From positions 310,001 through 374,000 of the forward strand of contig NZ_JBITDV010000010.1 of NCBI RefSeq assembly GCF_044454545.1: 64,000 bases of DNA, written 5' to 3'. Origin of the DNA: Cryptosporangium sp044454545. GTDB taxonomy: Bacteria; Actinomycetota; Actinomycetes; Mycobacteriales; Cryptosporangiaceae. Position 1 is the first letter of the stretch. The number at the start of each line of letters is the position of its first letter. A model generated the notes under the pieces. That model worked only from the letters and a program-made list of their open reading frames with translations, searched no databases and had not been told where the DNA came from. The position numbers and the translations under genes are program-made. Below, in pieces: positions 16,366 through 26,500 of the stretch.

Positions 16366-19300
16366 ATGACTCAGCTCGTCGAAGTCCGCGAACCGGGCTT
16401 GCCGTCGCGGTCGGCGGTGATCGAAGGGGTCGTGGAGGTCGGTCGCGACGCGTCCGGGATCCTGCTGTCCGATCCGGAGACCTCGCGGCGGCATGCGGCG
16501 CTGACCAGCGTCGAAGATTTCCTGACCGTGCGGGATCTCGGGAGCACGAACGGGACGTCCGTCAACGGTGCGCCGATCCAGGCCGAGACGTTGCTCAATC
16601 CGGGCGACGTCGTGGGGCTCGGAGACGTCCGCATCGTCGTTCTCGGCTCGCGCGAGGAAGCGACCACACCTGGCAACGCCCCGGCCCCGTACGCCGCGGA
16701 GGGATCCGCGGGAGACACGGCCGATCTGCCGGTCGGGCCGATGGATCCGCCCGACGGCGGTGCGGCGGGACGGGCTTCGGCGCTCGGGAGCGCGCGCGTG
16801 GCCGGCTCGGCGACGCCGCCGGGAACCGGTCCGCAACCGCTGCCGGCCGAGGCCGGCCCGGCCGGGCGCGCATCGGTCCCGGTGCCGCCACCACGCCCGA
16901 CCGGCCCCGCGGGTGTACCTGCGGGCTCAGCACCCGCCGTCGGCTCCGCCCACGTCGGCTCCGCGCAGGTGGGGTCCGCGCAGGTGGGGTCCGCGCAGGT
17001 GGGGTCCGCGCAGGTGGGGTCCGCGCAGGTGGGGTCCGCGCAGGTGGGGTCCGCGCAGGTGGGGTCCGCGCANNNNNNNNNNNNNNNNNNNNNNNNNNNN
17101 NNNNNNNNNNNNNNNNNNNNNNNNNNNNNNNNNNNNNNNNNNNNNNNNNNNNNNNNNNNNNNNNNNNNCGCCTCAGCGCGGTGGCCAGCCTCAGGGCTGG
17201 CAGCAGGCGCCTCCGCAGCAGGTACCGCCCCAGCAGGCGCCTCCCCAGCAGGCGCCACCGCAGCAGGTGCCTCCGCAGGGGCAGCCGTACGGCGGGCAGT
17301 TGGGTTCGGCGCCGGTCGTCGGCTCGGCTGCCGTCGGAGCCGCCGTCCCGGTCGCCGGACGCGCGGGCCGTGCGACGGTCGGCGTCCCGGGCGGTCCCGG
17401 TCCTGGTCCTGGTCCCGGTCCCGGTCCTGGGCCTGGGTACGGCGGCGGGCACGGCCGGCCCAGCGGTGGCCCGCCGGCAGGCGTCCCCCACGATCGACGG
17501 CAGTTCGACGGTGCCGCGGCCGAAGGGCAGGCGTTCCAGACCGGGAACCCGTCGCCGCTGCGGCCCGCCCTCGACCAGATGGTCGCCAAGGAGACCGACG
17601 CGGCCGTCCTCCGCTACCGGCCCGGCAGCGCCGGGGAGGCGGCCGCCACCGCCTACGCGGCCGCGGTCAAACGCGCGCGCAAGCGCCTGGCGGGTCTCGG
17701 CTCCGAACCCTGGGGCGTCAAGCCCCAGATCTGTCTCGTCGACCCCTTCCCGGACCCCGACGACCCCGGCATGGTCCTCACCTCCGGCACCGTCGTCGAC
17801 GCCGCCCGCGGCGAGATCTGGGTGGTGGTCACCGCCGAGAATCCCCCGGAGCCTCCCGAGCGCCCGCTCGCGCTGTTCTTCGGTGCCGCCCTCCCGGCGG
17901 CCAACGACGTCGAACTACTCATCGAGGGCTACGGCCTGCACCTGTGCGGAGTCCCCTCGGCCGACTCGTACCTCGCCGACATCGACGAGGAACGCGGCCT
18001 GCCGCCACTCGTGCGCGCCGAGGGCGAGCTCCGCACTCTGATGGCGCTGAGCTTCGTCCGCTTCCTGCTGGATCGCGGCAGCGAGGCCGACCTCTGGAAG
18101 GTCTTCACGACCGCCCGGCCGGGCGCGACCGACAGCATCGTGCAGGAGGTCTACGGACTCGGTCTCTCCGGCCTCGAGGAGCAGTGGCAGCGCTCGCTCG
18201 AGGTCGACGAGGAGCCGATCCGGATCTCCGCGTTCCTCAAGCTGGCTCTGCGCTACCTGCGTCCGCACGTCCGGCGCGAGATCGAGATCGGCATCTACCT
18301 GCTGGCCCAGCTCGGGTTCGTGGCGATCTTCCCGTTCGCGTTCTCCCGGCTGGTCAACGAGCTGACCCGCGGCAACGCGGACTTCAAGTTCATCGGGACG
18401 ATCGTCGGCGTCCTCGCGGCCACGTTCGCGGTCTCGCTCCTGGCCGAGCTGCGACGCAACTACGTGTCCGCGTACGTCAGCGCGTCGATCGTCCGGGAAC
18501 TGCGCACGCAGATGTTCAGCGGGCTGCAGACGCTCTCCGCCCGCTGGTACTCCGGCCGCAAGCAGGGCGACATCCTGTCCCGCCTGCTGTCCGACGTCGG
18601 CCAGCTGGAGCAGGGCCTGTCGAACACGGTGCGGGACGGCACGTTCCAGCTGGCGTCCCTGCTCGTCGCGGCCGGGACGCTGCTCGGCCTGAGCTGGATC
18701 CTCGGCGTCATCGTGCTGCTGGGCGCCCCGATCGTCGGGTTCATCTACCGGCGGATGGACGGCGGAGCGCTCAAGCGCAGCAAGGCCGTGCAGGAGAACA
18801 TGGGTGCGCTGGTCTCGGTCGCGGCCGAGAGCTACCAGGCGCACCCGGTCGTCGCGGCCTTCGGCCTGGAGGACGAGGAGCGCAGGCGCTTCAAGCGCCA
18901 GTCCGACCGGGTGTTCAAACGCCAGCTCTCGCTGCAACTGTTCAGCGGTCTGTTCGACCTCTCGGTGGACGCGGTGGTGACGACGCTGCGGCTGGTGATG
19001 CTCGTCGTCGGCAGCTACCTGGTGATCAACGACCGGCTCAGCCTGGGCAACTTCGTCGCGGCCGTCGCGCTGGTCAGCGGAGTCGTCGGGCCGGTGACCG
19101 GGCTGACCGGCATCGGGCAGCTGATCCAGACCGCGACCGGTGCGCTCTCCCGCGTCAACGAGATCCTTCTCGCGAAGCCCGACATCGACGACCACCCGCA
19201 GGCCACGCCGCTCCCGCCGGTGCGGCGAGAGATCCGGCTGGCCGACATCGGCTTCTCCTACGACGGCGACCGCCCGACGCTGCGCGGCATCAACGTCACG

Positions 19301-20440
19301 ATCCAGGCCGGGACCAGGGTCGCGTTCGTCGGTCCGACCGGTGCCGGCAAGTCGTCGACGCTGCAGCTCATGATGCGGTTCTACGACCCGGACCAGGGTG
19401 CGGTGCTGTTCGACGGCCGAGACATCCGCGGTGCGACGCTCGCGTCACTGCGCGGGCAGCTCGGCGTCGTCTTCCAGGACACGTTCCTGTTCGACGGGAC
19501 GCTCCGCGACAACATCGGGCTCGGTCGGCTGGGGGCCGCGCCGGAAGACATCGAGAAGGCCGCGCGAGCCGCTCAGCTGCACGAATACATCATGACACTG
19601 CCCCGCGGCTACGACACCCCGGTCGGTGAGCGGGGCGTCCGGCTCTCCGGCGGGCAGCGGCAGCGTCTCGCGATCGCGCGGGCGCTGTTGCGCGACCCGG
19701 CGGTCCTGCTGCTCGACGAGGCCACCTCGGCGCTCGACCCGCGCACCGAACGGCTGGTCGCCGAGACGCTCGACACGGTAGCCAGCGGCCGGACGCTGAT
19801 CGCGGTCACCCACCGGCTCACGTCGATCGTCGACTACGACCAGATCTACGTGCTGGAGAACGGTCAGGTCGTCGAGCAGGGACGCCACGACGATCTGGTC
19901 GCGCTCGGCGGGGTCTACGCCGATCTCTGGGCCGAACAGAACGGTCTGCCGCGTCCGGCCGACATCTCCGGCGAGATGGTGGATCCGGCGCGCGCGCTGG
20001 CTCAGGTCCCGTTCTTCGCGGGTCTGGACGCCACTGGGCTGGCCGTCGCGGCCGGGGCACTGCGCGAGCTGCGGCTGGAGCGGAACGACAAGCTGCCGGC
20101 CCGGGGTGGGCAGCTGGCGCTCGTCGTCCAGGGGTCGGGGCGGGTGTTCGCGCCGGATCCGGCCGGGCGTCCGGTGCCGGTCGCGGAGCTCGGGCCGGGG
20201 CAGGTATTCGGGCTCGGCGCGCTGCTGGGCGACGACACCCCGGCGGAGCTCGTCGCCGACCGGCGGATGGAGCTCGGGATCCTGTCCGAGCAGGCGCTGT
20301 ACCACCTGGCGACGCAGTTGCCGCCGGTGGCAGCCGCACTCAGCGCCCGTCGGACGCCGTCCGCGCCGTTGGGCGGCGAACGCCTCTCGTCCGTCCGGAT
20401 GCTTCCCCCGGAGCTGCGCCGGTTGCCCCCGGCGTCCTGA
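16366..20440 (+). CDS. FHA / peptidase-MA-like / ABC exporter / cNMP-like fusion (interrupted by assembly gap)
   Basis: One very large gene broken by the gap at 17073-17168; the frame changes across it, so the true gap length is not a multiple of three of what is shown. In order: FHA domain (16366-16660; VGRD, SRRHAA, GSTNGTSVNG), AQVGS repeats, gap, PPQQ-rich linker, a globular domain (17540-18215) resembling peptidase-MA folds but without HExxH, six membrane helices (18240-19110), ABC ATPase (19220-19930) with Walker A GPTGAGKS, signature LSGGQRQR, Walker B VLLLDEATSALD and H-loop THR, and a degenerate cyclic-nucleotide-binding-like domain (19975-20350). Start ATG is 4 nt after the cyclase stop. 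Substrate unknown. Confidence 0.85.
16939..17072 (+). repeat. 15-bp coding tandem repeat (AQVGS) truncated by the gap
   Basis: About nine copies of a 15-bp unit; the last seven read CAGGTGGGGTCCGCG without change, encoding the pentapeptide AQVGS. The array runs straight into the N gap, so its true copy number is unknown. It forms the flexible linker after the FHA domain. Confidence 0.9.
17073..17168. other. Assembly gap (96 N)
   Basis: Ninety-six undetermined bases inside the low-complexity linker of the FHA-ABC gene, placed at the end of an identical tandem array. The open frame is in phase 1 before and phase 2 after, so either the gap size is estimated or a frameshift lies within it. Confidence 0.97.
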
Positions 20441-20748
20441 ACCCGGCCCTGGCCGGTCCGGGGTCGGGTCGGGGTGCACCGCCGGCGGCTTTCCGGCCAG
20501 GGTCGGGCCCGGCCGGGCCGGGTCTGCGCGGGCAGGGCCGGGCGGGGCCGGGCGGGCCGGGCAGGGCAGGCCGGGCGGGCCGGGCCGGGCAGGGCAGGCC
20601 GGGCCGGGCAGGGCAGGCCGGGCGGGCAGGGCAGGCCGGGCGGGCCGGGCGGGGTCAGCCCGAGAAGGGCGGGGTCAGCTGGGTCGGGCCGGGTGAGCCA
20701 GACCGGACCGCGTCAGCCAGGGCCGAGTCGGGGTCAGCCCGGGTCGGG
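20441..20748. repeat. Degenerate G-rich GGGCCGGGCAGG repeat tract, non-coding
   Basis: Between the ABC fusion and the convergent secreted-protein gene. From about 20500 to 20660 the plus strand is an imperfect tandem of GGGCCGGGCAGG-like units with many runs of three or four G, capable of G-quadruplex formation. CCGGC-CCTG-GCCGG at 20443-20456 could be a short hairpin terminator for the operon. A looser GGGTCAGCC motif recurs from 20650 to 20750. I see no gene; open frames here are Gly/Arg/Ala runs. Confidence 0.7.
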
Positions 20749-21327
20749 TCAGGGGCAGTACGAACGGAAGCCGGTGTCGTAGCCGTCGGCGTAGCCCTGC
20801 CAGTAGCGGGCGTCGCGGTCATGGCGGTTCACCGAGGACGGGCGGTCGCAGCGGTGGAGCGCGTCCCGGCGGCCCTGGAGGTAGCCGTTGCGGAAGCCGC
20901 AGGGGTACGTCCGCTCGTCGCAGACGCCCCCGAGCGAGGCGCTGACCGTCGCCGACCGCGCAGCCGAGGCGGCCGGACGCCCGGCGAAAGCCGAGCGCCC
21001 GACGGAGGCGGAGTCGGCGACAGAGGCCGAGTAGGCGGCCGAAGCCGAGTAGGCGGCCGAGGCCGGGCGCGCAGGCACAGCCCGGTCGGCCGCGGAAGTC
21101 GGGTGAGCCGGCGCTGCCAGGTAGGCGGAAGCCCGGGCGGCTGCCGGAGCCAAGGCGGTCACCGGCGCCGAGCCGGATGCCGGAGCCAGGGCGGCCACCG
21201 GCGCTGAGGCGGCTGCTGGGGCTGAGGCAGCTGCTGGGGCTGGGGCGGCGAGCGTGAAGGTCGCGGCCGCGCCGATGAGCGCGGCGCCGATCGCACGCGG
21301 AAGTGACATGAGGCCCCCGTTGCTCAT
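20749..21327 (-). CDS. Small secreted Ala-rich protein with Cys-containing C-terminal domain
   Basis: A 192-residue exported protein. A signal peptide (MSLPRAIGAALIGAAATFTL to about PAPAAAS) is followed by a low-complexity Ala/Ser/Pro segment and a conserved-looking C-terminal 60 residues with four Cys (GVCDERTYPCGF, LHRCDR, final SYCP) and repeated Gly-Tyr/Asp motifs (FRNGYLQGRRDA; YWQGYADGYDTGF). I chose the ATG at 21327 because it overlaps the stop of the upstream gene (ATGA); the ATG at 21309, six codons later, has GGGGG upstream and is an alternative. Function unknown; the Gly-Tyr motifs may be a small surface or inhibitor domain. Confidence 0.65.
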   Translation of the reverse strand: MSNGGLMSLPRAIGAALIGAAATFTLAAPAPAAASAPAAASAPVAALAPASGSAPVTALAPAAARASAYLAAPAHPTSAADRAVPARPASAAYSASAAYSASVADSASVGRSAFAGRPAASAARSATVSASLGGVCDERTYPCGFRNGYLQGRRDALHRCDRPSSVNRHDRDARYWQGYADGYDTGFRSYCP

Positions 21328-21614
21328 CCCGGCACGCTCGCCAGGTAGTAGACCGACGCGGCGCGGATCCAGTGACGCCCCGGCGAGCCGTAGGGATCGA
21401 GCGTGTGACGCGTCGGGTCGGGCAGCGCACGGTGGCCGATGATCCACGCGTCGTGGCCGGTCGAGAGCCGTCCCCGCAACACGTTCATCATGTAGTCCCC
21501 CGGGTCCTGCCGACTCAGCGGACCGACCTCCGCGACGTTGGCTTCCAGGGTCCTCTCGCACATCTTCTCGTCGAGCACGAAGAAGAGGTCGTTGATCGCC
21601 AAGCGCACCCGCAT
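21324..21614 (-). CDS. Hypothetical 96-residue protein
   Basis: Not recognised. A compact soluble protein starting MRVRLAINDLFFVLDEKMCE, with no signal peptide or membrane helix, and an aromatic C-terminal half (DAWIIGHRALPDP, HWIRAASVYYLASV). Its stop overlaps the start of the secreted-protein gene by 4 nt, so the pair are probably co-translated. Codon use and hydrophobic patterning look genuine. It lies 30 nt after the potassium-channel gene on the same strand and may be in the same transcript. Confidence 0.55.
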   Translation of the reverse strand: MRVRLAINDLFFVLDEKMCERTLEANVAEVGPLSRQDPGDYMMNVLRGRLSTGHDAWIIGHRALPDPTRHTLDPYGSPGRHWIRAASVYYLASVPG

Positions 21615-21644
21615 GAATCGTAACGATACGGCATATAGCGGGCG

Positions 21645-23438
21645 TTAGGACCGTTCGGAGCCGCCGATCTGCGCAGGCGAGAGCGCATCGCGCCGCAGCA
21701 CCTGCAGCAACTCCTCGTACGGGCCGACCAGGTACGCGCGATCCCCCGCGCCGAACCGCGTCCCGCTGCGTGGCGGATGCTCGAGAGCGCGGTCACCGGC
21801 GGCGCGGCTGATCGCGATGACCCGGGTACGAGCCGACAGGCCCTGCATCGCGAGCCCGTCCAGCCCTCCCCCGGTGGCCACCGACAGCGCCGCGATCAGG
21901 AACGGCTGATGTTCCACGTAAAACGTGCCGAGCACGTCCAGGCCGAGCGCCGCGCCCACGAACCAGGGCGCGGCCAGCGCGGCCGTCGACCGGACGTGGT
22001 CGAACCCGAAGCTGTGCTCGACGGTCGTGGCGAGCTGCCGGTCGAACAGCCGCAGCACGACCGGGACGCTGCCCCAGCGCTCGCCGAGCTGGTCCCGGAC
22101 CGAGAGGCCGGTCTCGATGTTGACCAGGTCGTCGCTGGTCAGCACCGCGACGGCGGCGGCCGAGTGCAGGTTCACGGCCTGCAGCGTCTGCGGCAGCGTC
22201 GCGTCGGCGATCACGACCGGGACCTTGAGCGCCCGGGCCTGCGACAGGTACCGGTTGTTCTCGTCCCGGTCGACGACCACGACCTCACGCCCCTCGGCGA
22301 GCAGCCCCTCGACCGTGCGGATCCCGACCGCGCCGAGCCCGATCACGATCACGTGCCCGGCCATCGCGCCGACGTCCCGGCGGCCGAGCGACTCGGCGAT
22401 CCGTTTGCTGATCAGCAGGTTCGTCAGCAGCGCGAACGAGATCGCGGCGAGCATCGCGCCGGTGATCATGAACCCGACCGCGTACCCACGGAGCCACACC
22501 TGCTGGGCGGCGAACGAGAAGTCGCCGTAGCCGATCGTCCCGACGGTCTCGACCGTGAAGTAGAGCGCGTCGAGGAGCGACATGTGCGAGCCGTCGGGTT
22601 TGCGGTAGCCGACGAGCAGCACACCGATCGACAGTGCCATCAGCGTGAGCAACGCGGTGAGCGTGAACCGGAGCGAGCGGTCGGTCTCCCGGAACATCGT
22701 CCTGACGAACGTCCGAATGGTGAACACCGCACGCCGGGACGGTCGCTCCGGAGCCTCGCGGATGTCCTTCGGGATCCTGATCCCGCGACCGACGAAGTCG
22801 GGCCGGGTGCCGAGCGCGATGATCCGGTCGCCGGACCGGACGCGGTGGTCCCGACCAGGGCACACGACCAGCTCCGCCTCCTCGGAGGGCACCACCGCGA
22901 TCGGGGCGAGGTCACCGAAGAGCTCGCGGAGCGTCCCGTCCGCGTCCGCGGTCACCTCCGCGGCCAGGAATTCCTCGCCGCCGAGGTCGATCGGGTGCGT
23001 CCGCCGTCGCAGACACGCCTCCACGACCGACGGCGCCGCCAGCGCCGCCACGTCGATCACGCTTCCCGGCCCGGTCACGTCCGCCACCGCGCGGCCGACC
23101 GCCGGGTTCGACAACTGCACGGCCAGTCGGACGTCCGGCCGCAACTGCCGTACGAGGAGCGCGGTCTCGAGCGCGTGCAGATCGTCGGGTTCGACGCAGA
23201 CCACCGCGGTCGCGCCGGGCAGACCGGCGTCCAGAAGTGTGTCGGTCGCGCGGGAGCTACCGCGCACGAGCGGAATGCCCCAGGCGGAGACGGTCCTGGT
23301 CAGGCGGGGGTCGGGGTCGTCGTCGACGACCACGACCGGGACCCCGGCGAGGTGCAGTTGCTCGACCGTGCGCAGGCCCACACCGTGCAGGCCGCAGACG
23401 ATGACGTGCCCCGATCGCTCCCGCGGTGTGCTGGACAT
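21645..23438 (-). CDS. Potassium channel with RCK-pore-RCK architecture
   Basis: A 597-residue membrane protein. Residues 10-140 form a Rossmann RCK/TrkA-N domain (HVIVCGLHGVGLRTVEQL), 155-225 a TrkA-C-like domain, 256-277 the first membrane helix, 289-310 a pore loop with selectivity filter TIGYGD (301-306), 316-343 the second membrane helix, and 361-590 a second RCK plus TrkA-C-like domain (HVIVIGLGAVGIRTVEGL). The two glycine-rich nucleotide-binding loops are intact. Gating by K+, Na+, NAD(H) or a cyclic dinucleotide bound to the RCK/TrkA-C units is typical; which applies is not visible. It is divergent from the giant Pro/Ala-rich gene. Confidence 0.9.
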   Translation of the reverse strand: MSSTPRERSGHVIVCGLHGVGLRTVEQLHLAGVPVVVVDDDPDPRLTRTVSAWGIPLVRGSSRATDTLLDAGLPGATAVVCVEPDDLHALETALLVRQLRPDVRLAVQLSNPAVGRAVADVTGPGSVIDVAALAAPSVVEACLRRRTHPIDLGGEEFLAAEVTADADGTLRELFGDLAPIAVVPSEEAELVVCPGRDHRVRSGDRIIALGTRPDFVGRGIRIPKDIREAPERPSRRAVFTIRTFVRTMFRETDRSLRFTLTALLTLMALSIGVLLVGYRKPDGSHMSLLDALYFTVETVGTIGYGDFSFAAQQVWLRGYAVGFMITGAMLAAISFALLTNLLISKRIAESLGRRDVGAMAGHVIVIGLGAVGIRTVEGLLAEGREVVVVDRDENNRYLSQARALKVPVVIADATLPQTLQAVNLHSAAAVAVLTSDDLVNIETGLSVRDQLGERWGSVPVVLRLFDRQLATTVEHSFGFDHVRSTAALAAPWFVGAALGLDVLGTFYVEHQPFLIAALSVATGGGLDGLAMQGLSARTRVIAISRAAGDRALEHPPRSGTRFGAGDRAYLVGPYEELLQVLRRDALSPAQIGGSERS

Positions 23439-23560
23439 GCCCGCAGTGTGCCGGGTGACGGTTCGGTCCGCGTTTTCGACGCGTTACCGGTATACCGCGC
23501 GCCCCCGGCTCGGAAGCGTTGGACCGCACTGGAATGATGCAGCCCGACCCGAGGAGAACG

Positions 23561-26500
23561 ATGGCGCCGGAACTCCCTCCCGCTCCCGGCCCGACGCCGG
23601 ATGGCCTTCCCGACGAGCCGACCGTAGCCGCCGCACTAGCGCGCGCCGCCGCGGCGGCGAAGCGTGTCGACGGCGGGCAGCCGCCGAGCCGGGTGCGCGG
23701 AAAGGGCAGATCGCGCGGGCGCGCGCCGGATCCCGTTGTTGAGCCGTCGTCCGACCCGACGGTGCCGGTCCGGACGGTTCCGACGTTCGACTCGCCGTCT
23801 CCCAAGCGGGAGAAGCCTTCGCGCCGCCACCGGGCGCCCGAGCCGCAAGCACCTGCGGCGCTGCCGCCGCCGGTGCTGCTGGGGCCGGCAGCGCCGCAGG
23901 GGCCGTCAGCGTTGCAGGGGCCGTCAGCGCCACAGGGGCCGTCAGCGCCACAGGGGCCCTTAACGCCGCACGGGCCTTCAACGCCGCAGGGGCAGTCTGC
24001 GCCGCAGGGGCAATCTGCGCCGCAGGGGCAATCTGCGCCGCAGGCGATGTCGGCGCCGCTTGGGCTCTCAGCGCCACTTGGGCCCTCAGCGCCGCAGGGG
24101 CCCTCAGCGCCGCAGGGGCCGTCAGCGCAGCACGGGCCGTCAGCGCAGCACGGGCCGTCAGCGCAGCACGGGCCGTCAGCGCAGCACGGGCCATCGGCGC
24201 AGCAGGGGCAGTCGGCGGCGGGAGGTGGGGCGCCGTTGGAGGTGTGGGGGCGCGGCGCAGGGGAGGCGAACCAGGGAGTGCCGTCCTCTGCCTCACCGTT
24301 CGAGCCGTCACCGCACCTCGGTTGGGGTGCGCCACTCGGGGGGTCTCCGCTCGGAGGGCCGCCGCGCGCGTTACCGCAGCCGCCTCCGCCGCTCGGCGCG
24401 TTACCGCAGCCACCGCCCCTGGGAGGCCCGCCGCGAGGCTTGCCGGAGCCGTTCCCGCCCGCAGGGGCACCGCGCAGCTTGCCGGAGCCGTCCCCGCTGG
24501 GAGGCACACCGCGCGGTTTGCCGGAGCCATTGCCGCTCGGAGGGGCCCAACGCGATTTGCCGGAGCCCGGAGGCGCGCCGCGCCCCTTGCCTGAGCCACC
24601 GGCGCTCGGGGCGCCGCAGGCCGGGATGACCGCGCGCTTGCCCTCCCCGCTGGACGCACCTTCGCCGTTCGTCGCGCCGCAGGCGCAGGCGCAGGCGCAG
24701 GCGCAGGCGCAGGCGCAGGCGCAGGCGCAGGCGCAGGCGCAGGCGCAGGCGCAGGCGCAGGCGCAGGCGCAGGCGCAGNNNNNNNNNNNNNNNNNNNNNN
24801 NNNNNNNNNNNNNNNNNNNNNNNNNNNNNNNNNNNNNNNNNNNNNNNNNNNNNNNNNNNNNNNNNNNNNNNNNNNNAGGCGCCGCGATCGTCTCCGCACG
24901 GAGGGGCGCAGTCCGGAGCACCGGATCGCGGGACGGCGCCGGACGAGACGACCGTACGGAAGGCGCAGCAGGCACAGACGCCGCCTCCGGCGTTTTCCCA
25001 GTCGCCGACGTCCGGAACCTCGGCCCCGGGCCCGTCGCTGTTCGCGCCCGGAACCGTCCCGAGCGGAGCCGTCCCGCCGGGAGCCGGCCCGACTCCGTTG
25101 CCTCCGCCGCCCCCGGTCTGGCCAGCAACCGTCGGTATCTACGCGAGCCCTGCCCGCCGGGCCGGAATCCCCGACCCCGAGCTCCCGGCCCCCGCGGCCT
25201 CCGGCCCCGCCGCTTCCGGCGTCGGCGCCCCCGGTGCCAATTCCCCGGGCCCCAATGCTCCCGGCTCCCATGTGCCTGCCACTTCCCCGGGCGCCCCCAC
25301 CGGACCGACCCCCGCCGGGCGCGCCCCTGGCAGCCCTGTTACGGGCAATCCGGCCCCAGCTGGGCCGGTCTCAGGCACCTCGGCCCCCGCTGGGCCGGTC
25401 TCAGGCACCCCGGCCCCCGCCGGGCCCGCCTCGGGCACCCCGGCCCCCGGCGGGTCGGCCTCGGGCACCCCGGCCCCCGGCGAGCCGATCTCAAGCACCT
25501 CGGCCCCCGCTGGGCCGGTCTCAGGCACCCCGGCCCCCGGCGGGCCGGTCTCGGGCAATCCGGTCTCGGGCGGTTCGGCCGTCGGTGGGCCGGTCTCGGG
25601 CACCGACGCCGCCGCCAGGCCTGGGTCGGCGGCACCTGGCCCAGGGCTGCGCGGCACCGCAACCGCGCCGGGCACCGCTGCTGGCAGTGCGCCTTCCGGT
25701 CGCGACGCGTCCACTACCTCGGCGAGGGCGAACGGAGTCTTCGGCGGCTCGGCCACCGGACCCTCGACGGAGACCACCCGCGGCCAGGGCGGTCCGGTTA
25801 ACCGGCCCGGCACCGCTGCCCCGACAGCTCCGGTCTCAGGTCTCCCTGCCGCCCGCAACCAGACGCTCGCCGGCCGACCAGCAGCGGGCCGCCCCGCCGC
25901 CTCCCGCGGCATTCCCACCAGGCCGAACTCCGCGCCCGGCAGCACGGACAACCGTGTGTCCGGCAGCTCCACACCCGGCAGCTCCACACCCGGCAGCTCC
26001 ACACCCGGCAGCTCCGCCTCCAGCGAACCCACACCCAGTGGCCACGCGCCCGGCGGCCCCGCGCCCAGGCGTTCCGCGGCGAGCAGCCCGACGTCCGCGC
26101 CCGGCGACCCCGTGCTCAGCAGCCCTCCCGCAGGCCGCTCAACGGCCACAGGCCGCGCAGCCAAAAACCCCGCACCCAACGCCGCCCCAGCGGGCAGCGC
26201 CACCCCAGCCGGCACCGCCGCCGCTGCCACCGCTGCTGCCACCGCCGCCGCTGCCACCACAACCAACGCCGCCAACCCCTCCGCGGCCAGCCACGCGCAG
26301 ACCGCTCCCCCGCCCTCTAGCTCCCCCGCCCCCAGCGGGCCAGCCCCCAAAGTGCCAGCCTCCAACGGGCCAGCCGCCCGCGGCCCCGCCCCCAGCGGCC
26401 CAACCCCCAGCGCGCCAGCCCCCAACGGCCCCGCCCCCAGCGCGCCAGCCCCCGGCGGCCCCGCCCCCGGCGGCCCCGCCCCCAACGGCCCCGCCGCCAG

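Noticed and set aside
16939..17072. Tandem array considered as a CRISPR
   Set aside because: Units are 15 bp with no spacers and are in frame with the FHA-ABC gene; it is a coding repeat. The same holds for the arrays at 23890-24210, 24680-24778 and 48151-48330.
20474..20782. Gly/Arg-rich open frames over the G-rich tract
   Set aside because: Purely repeat-derived translation without a ribosome site or domain.
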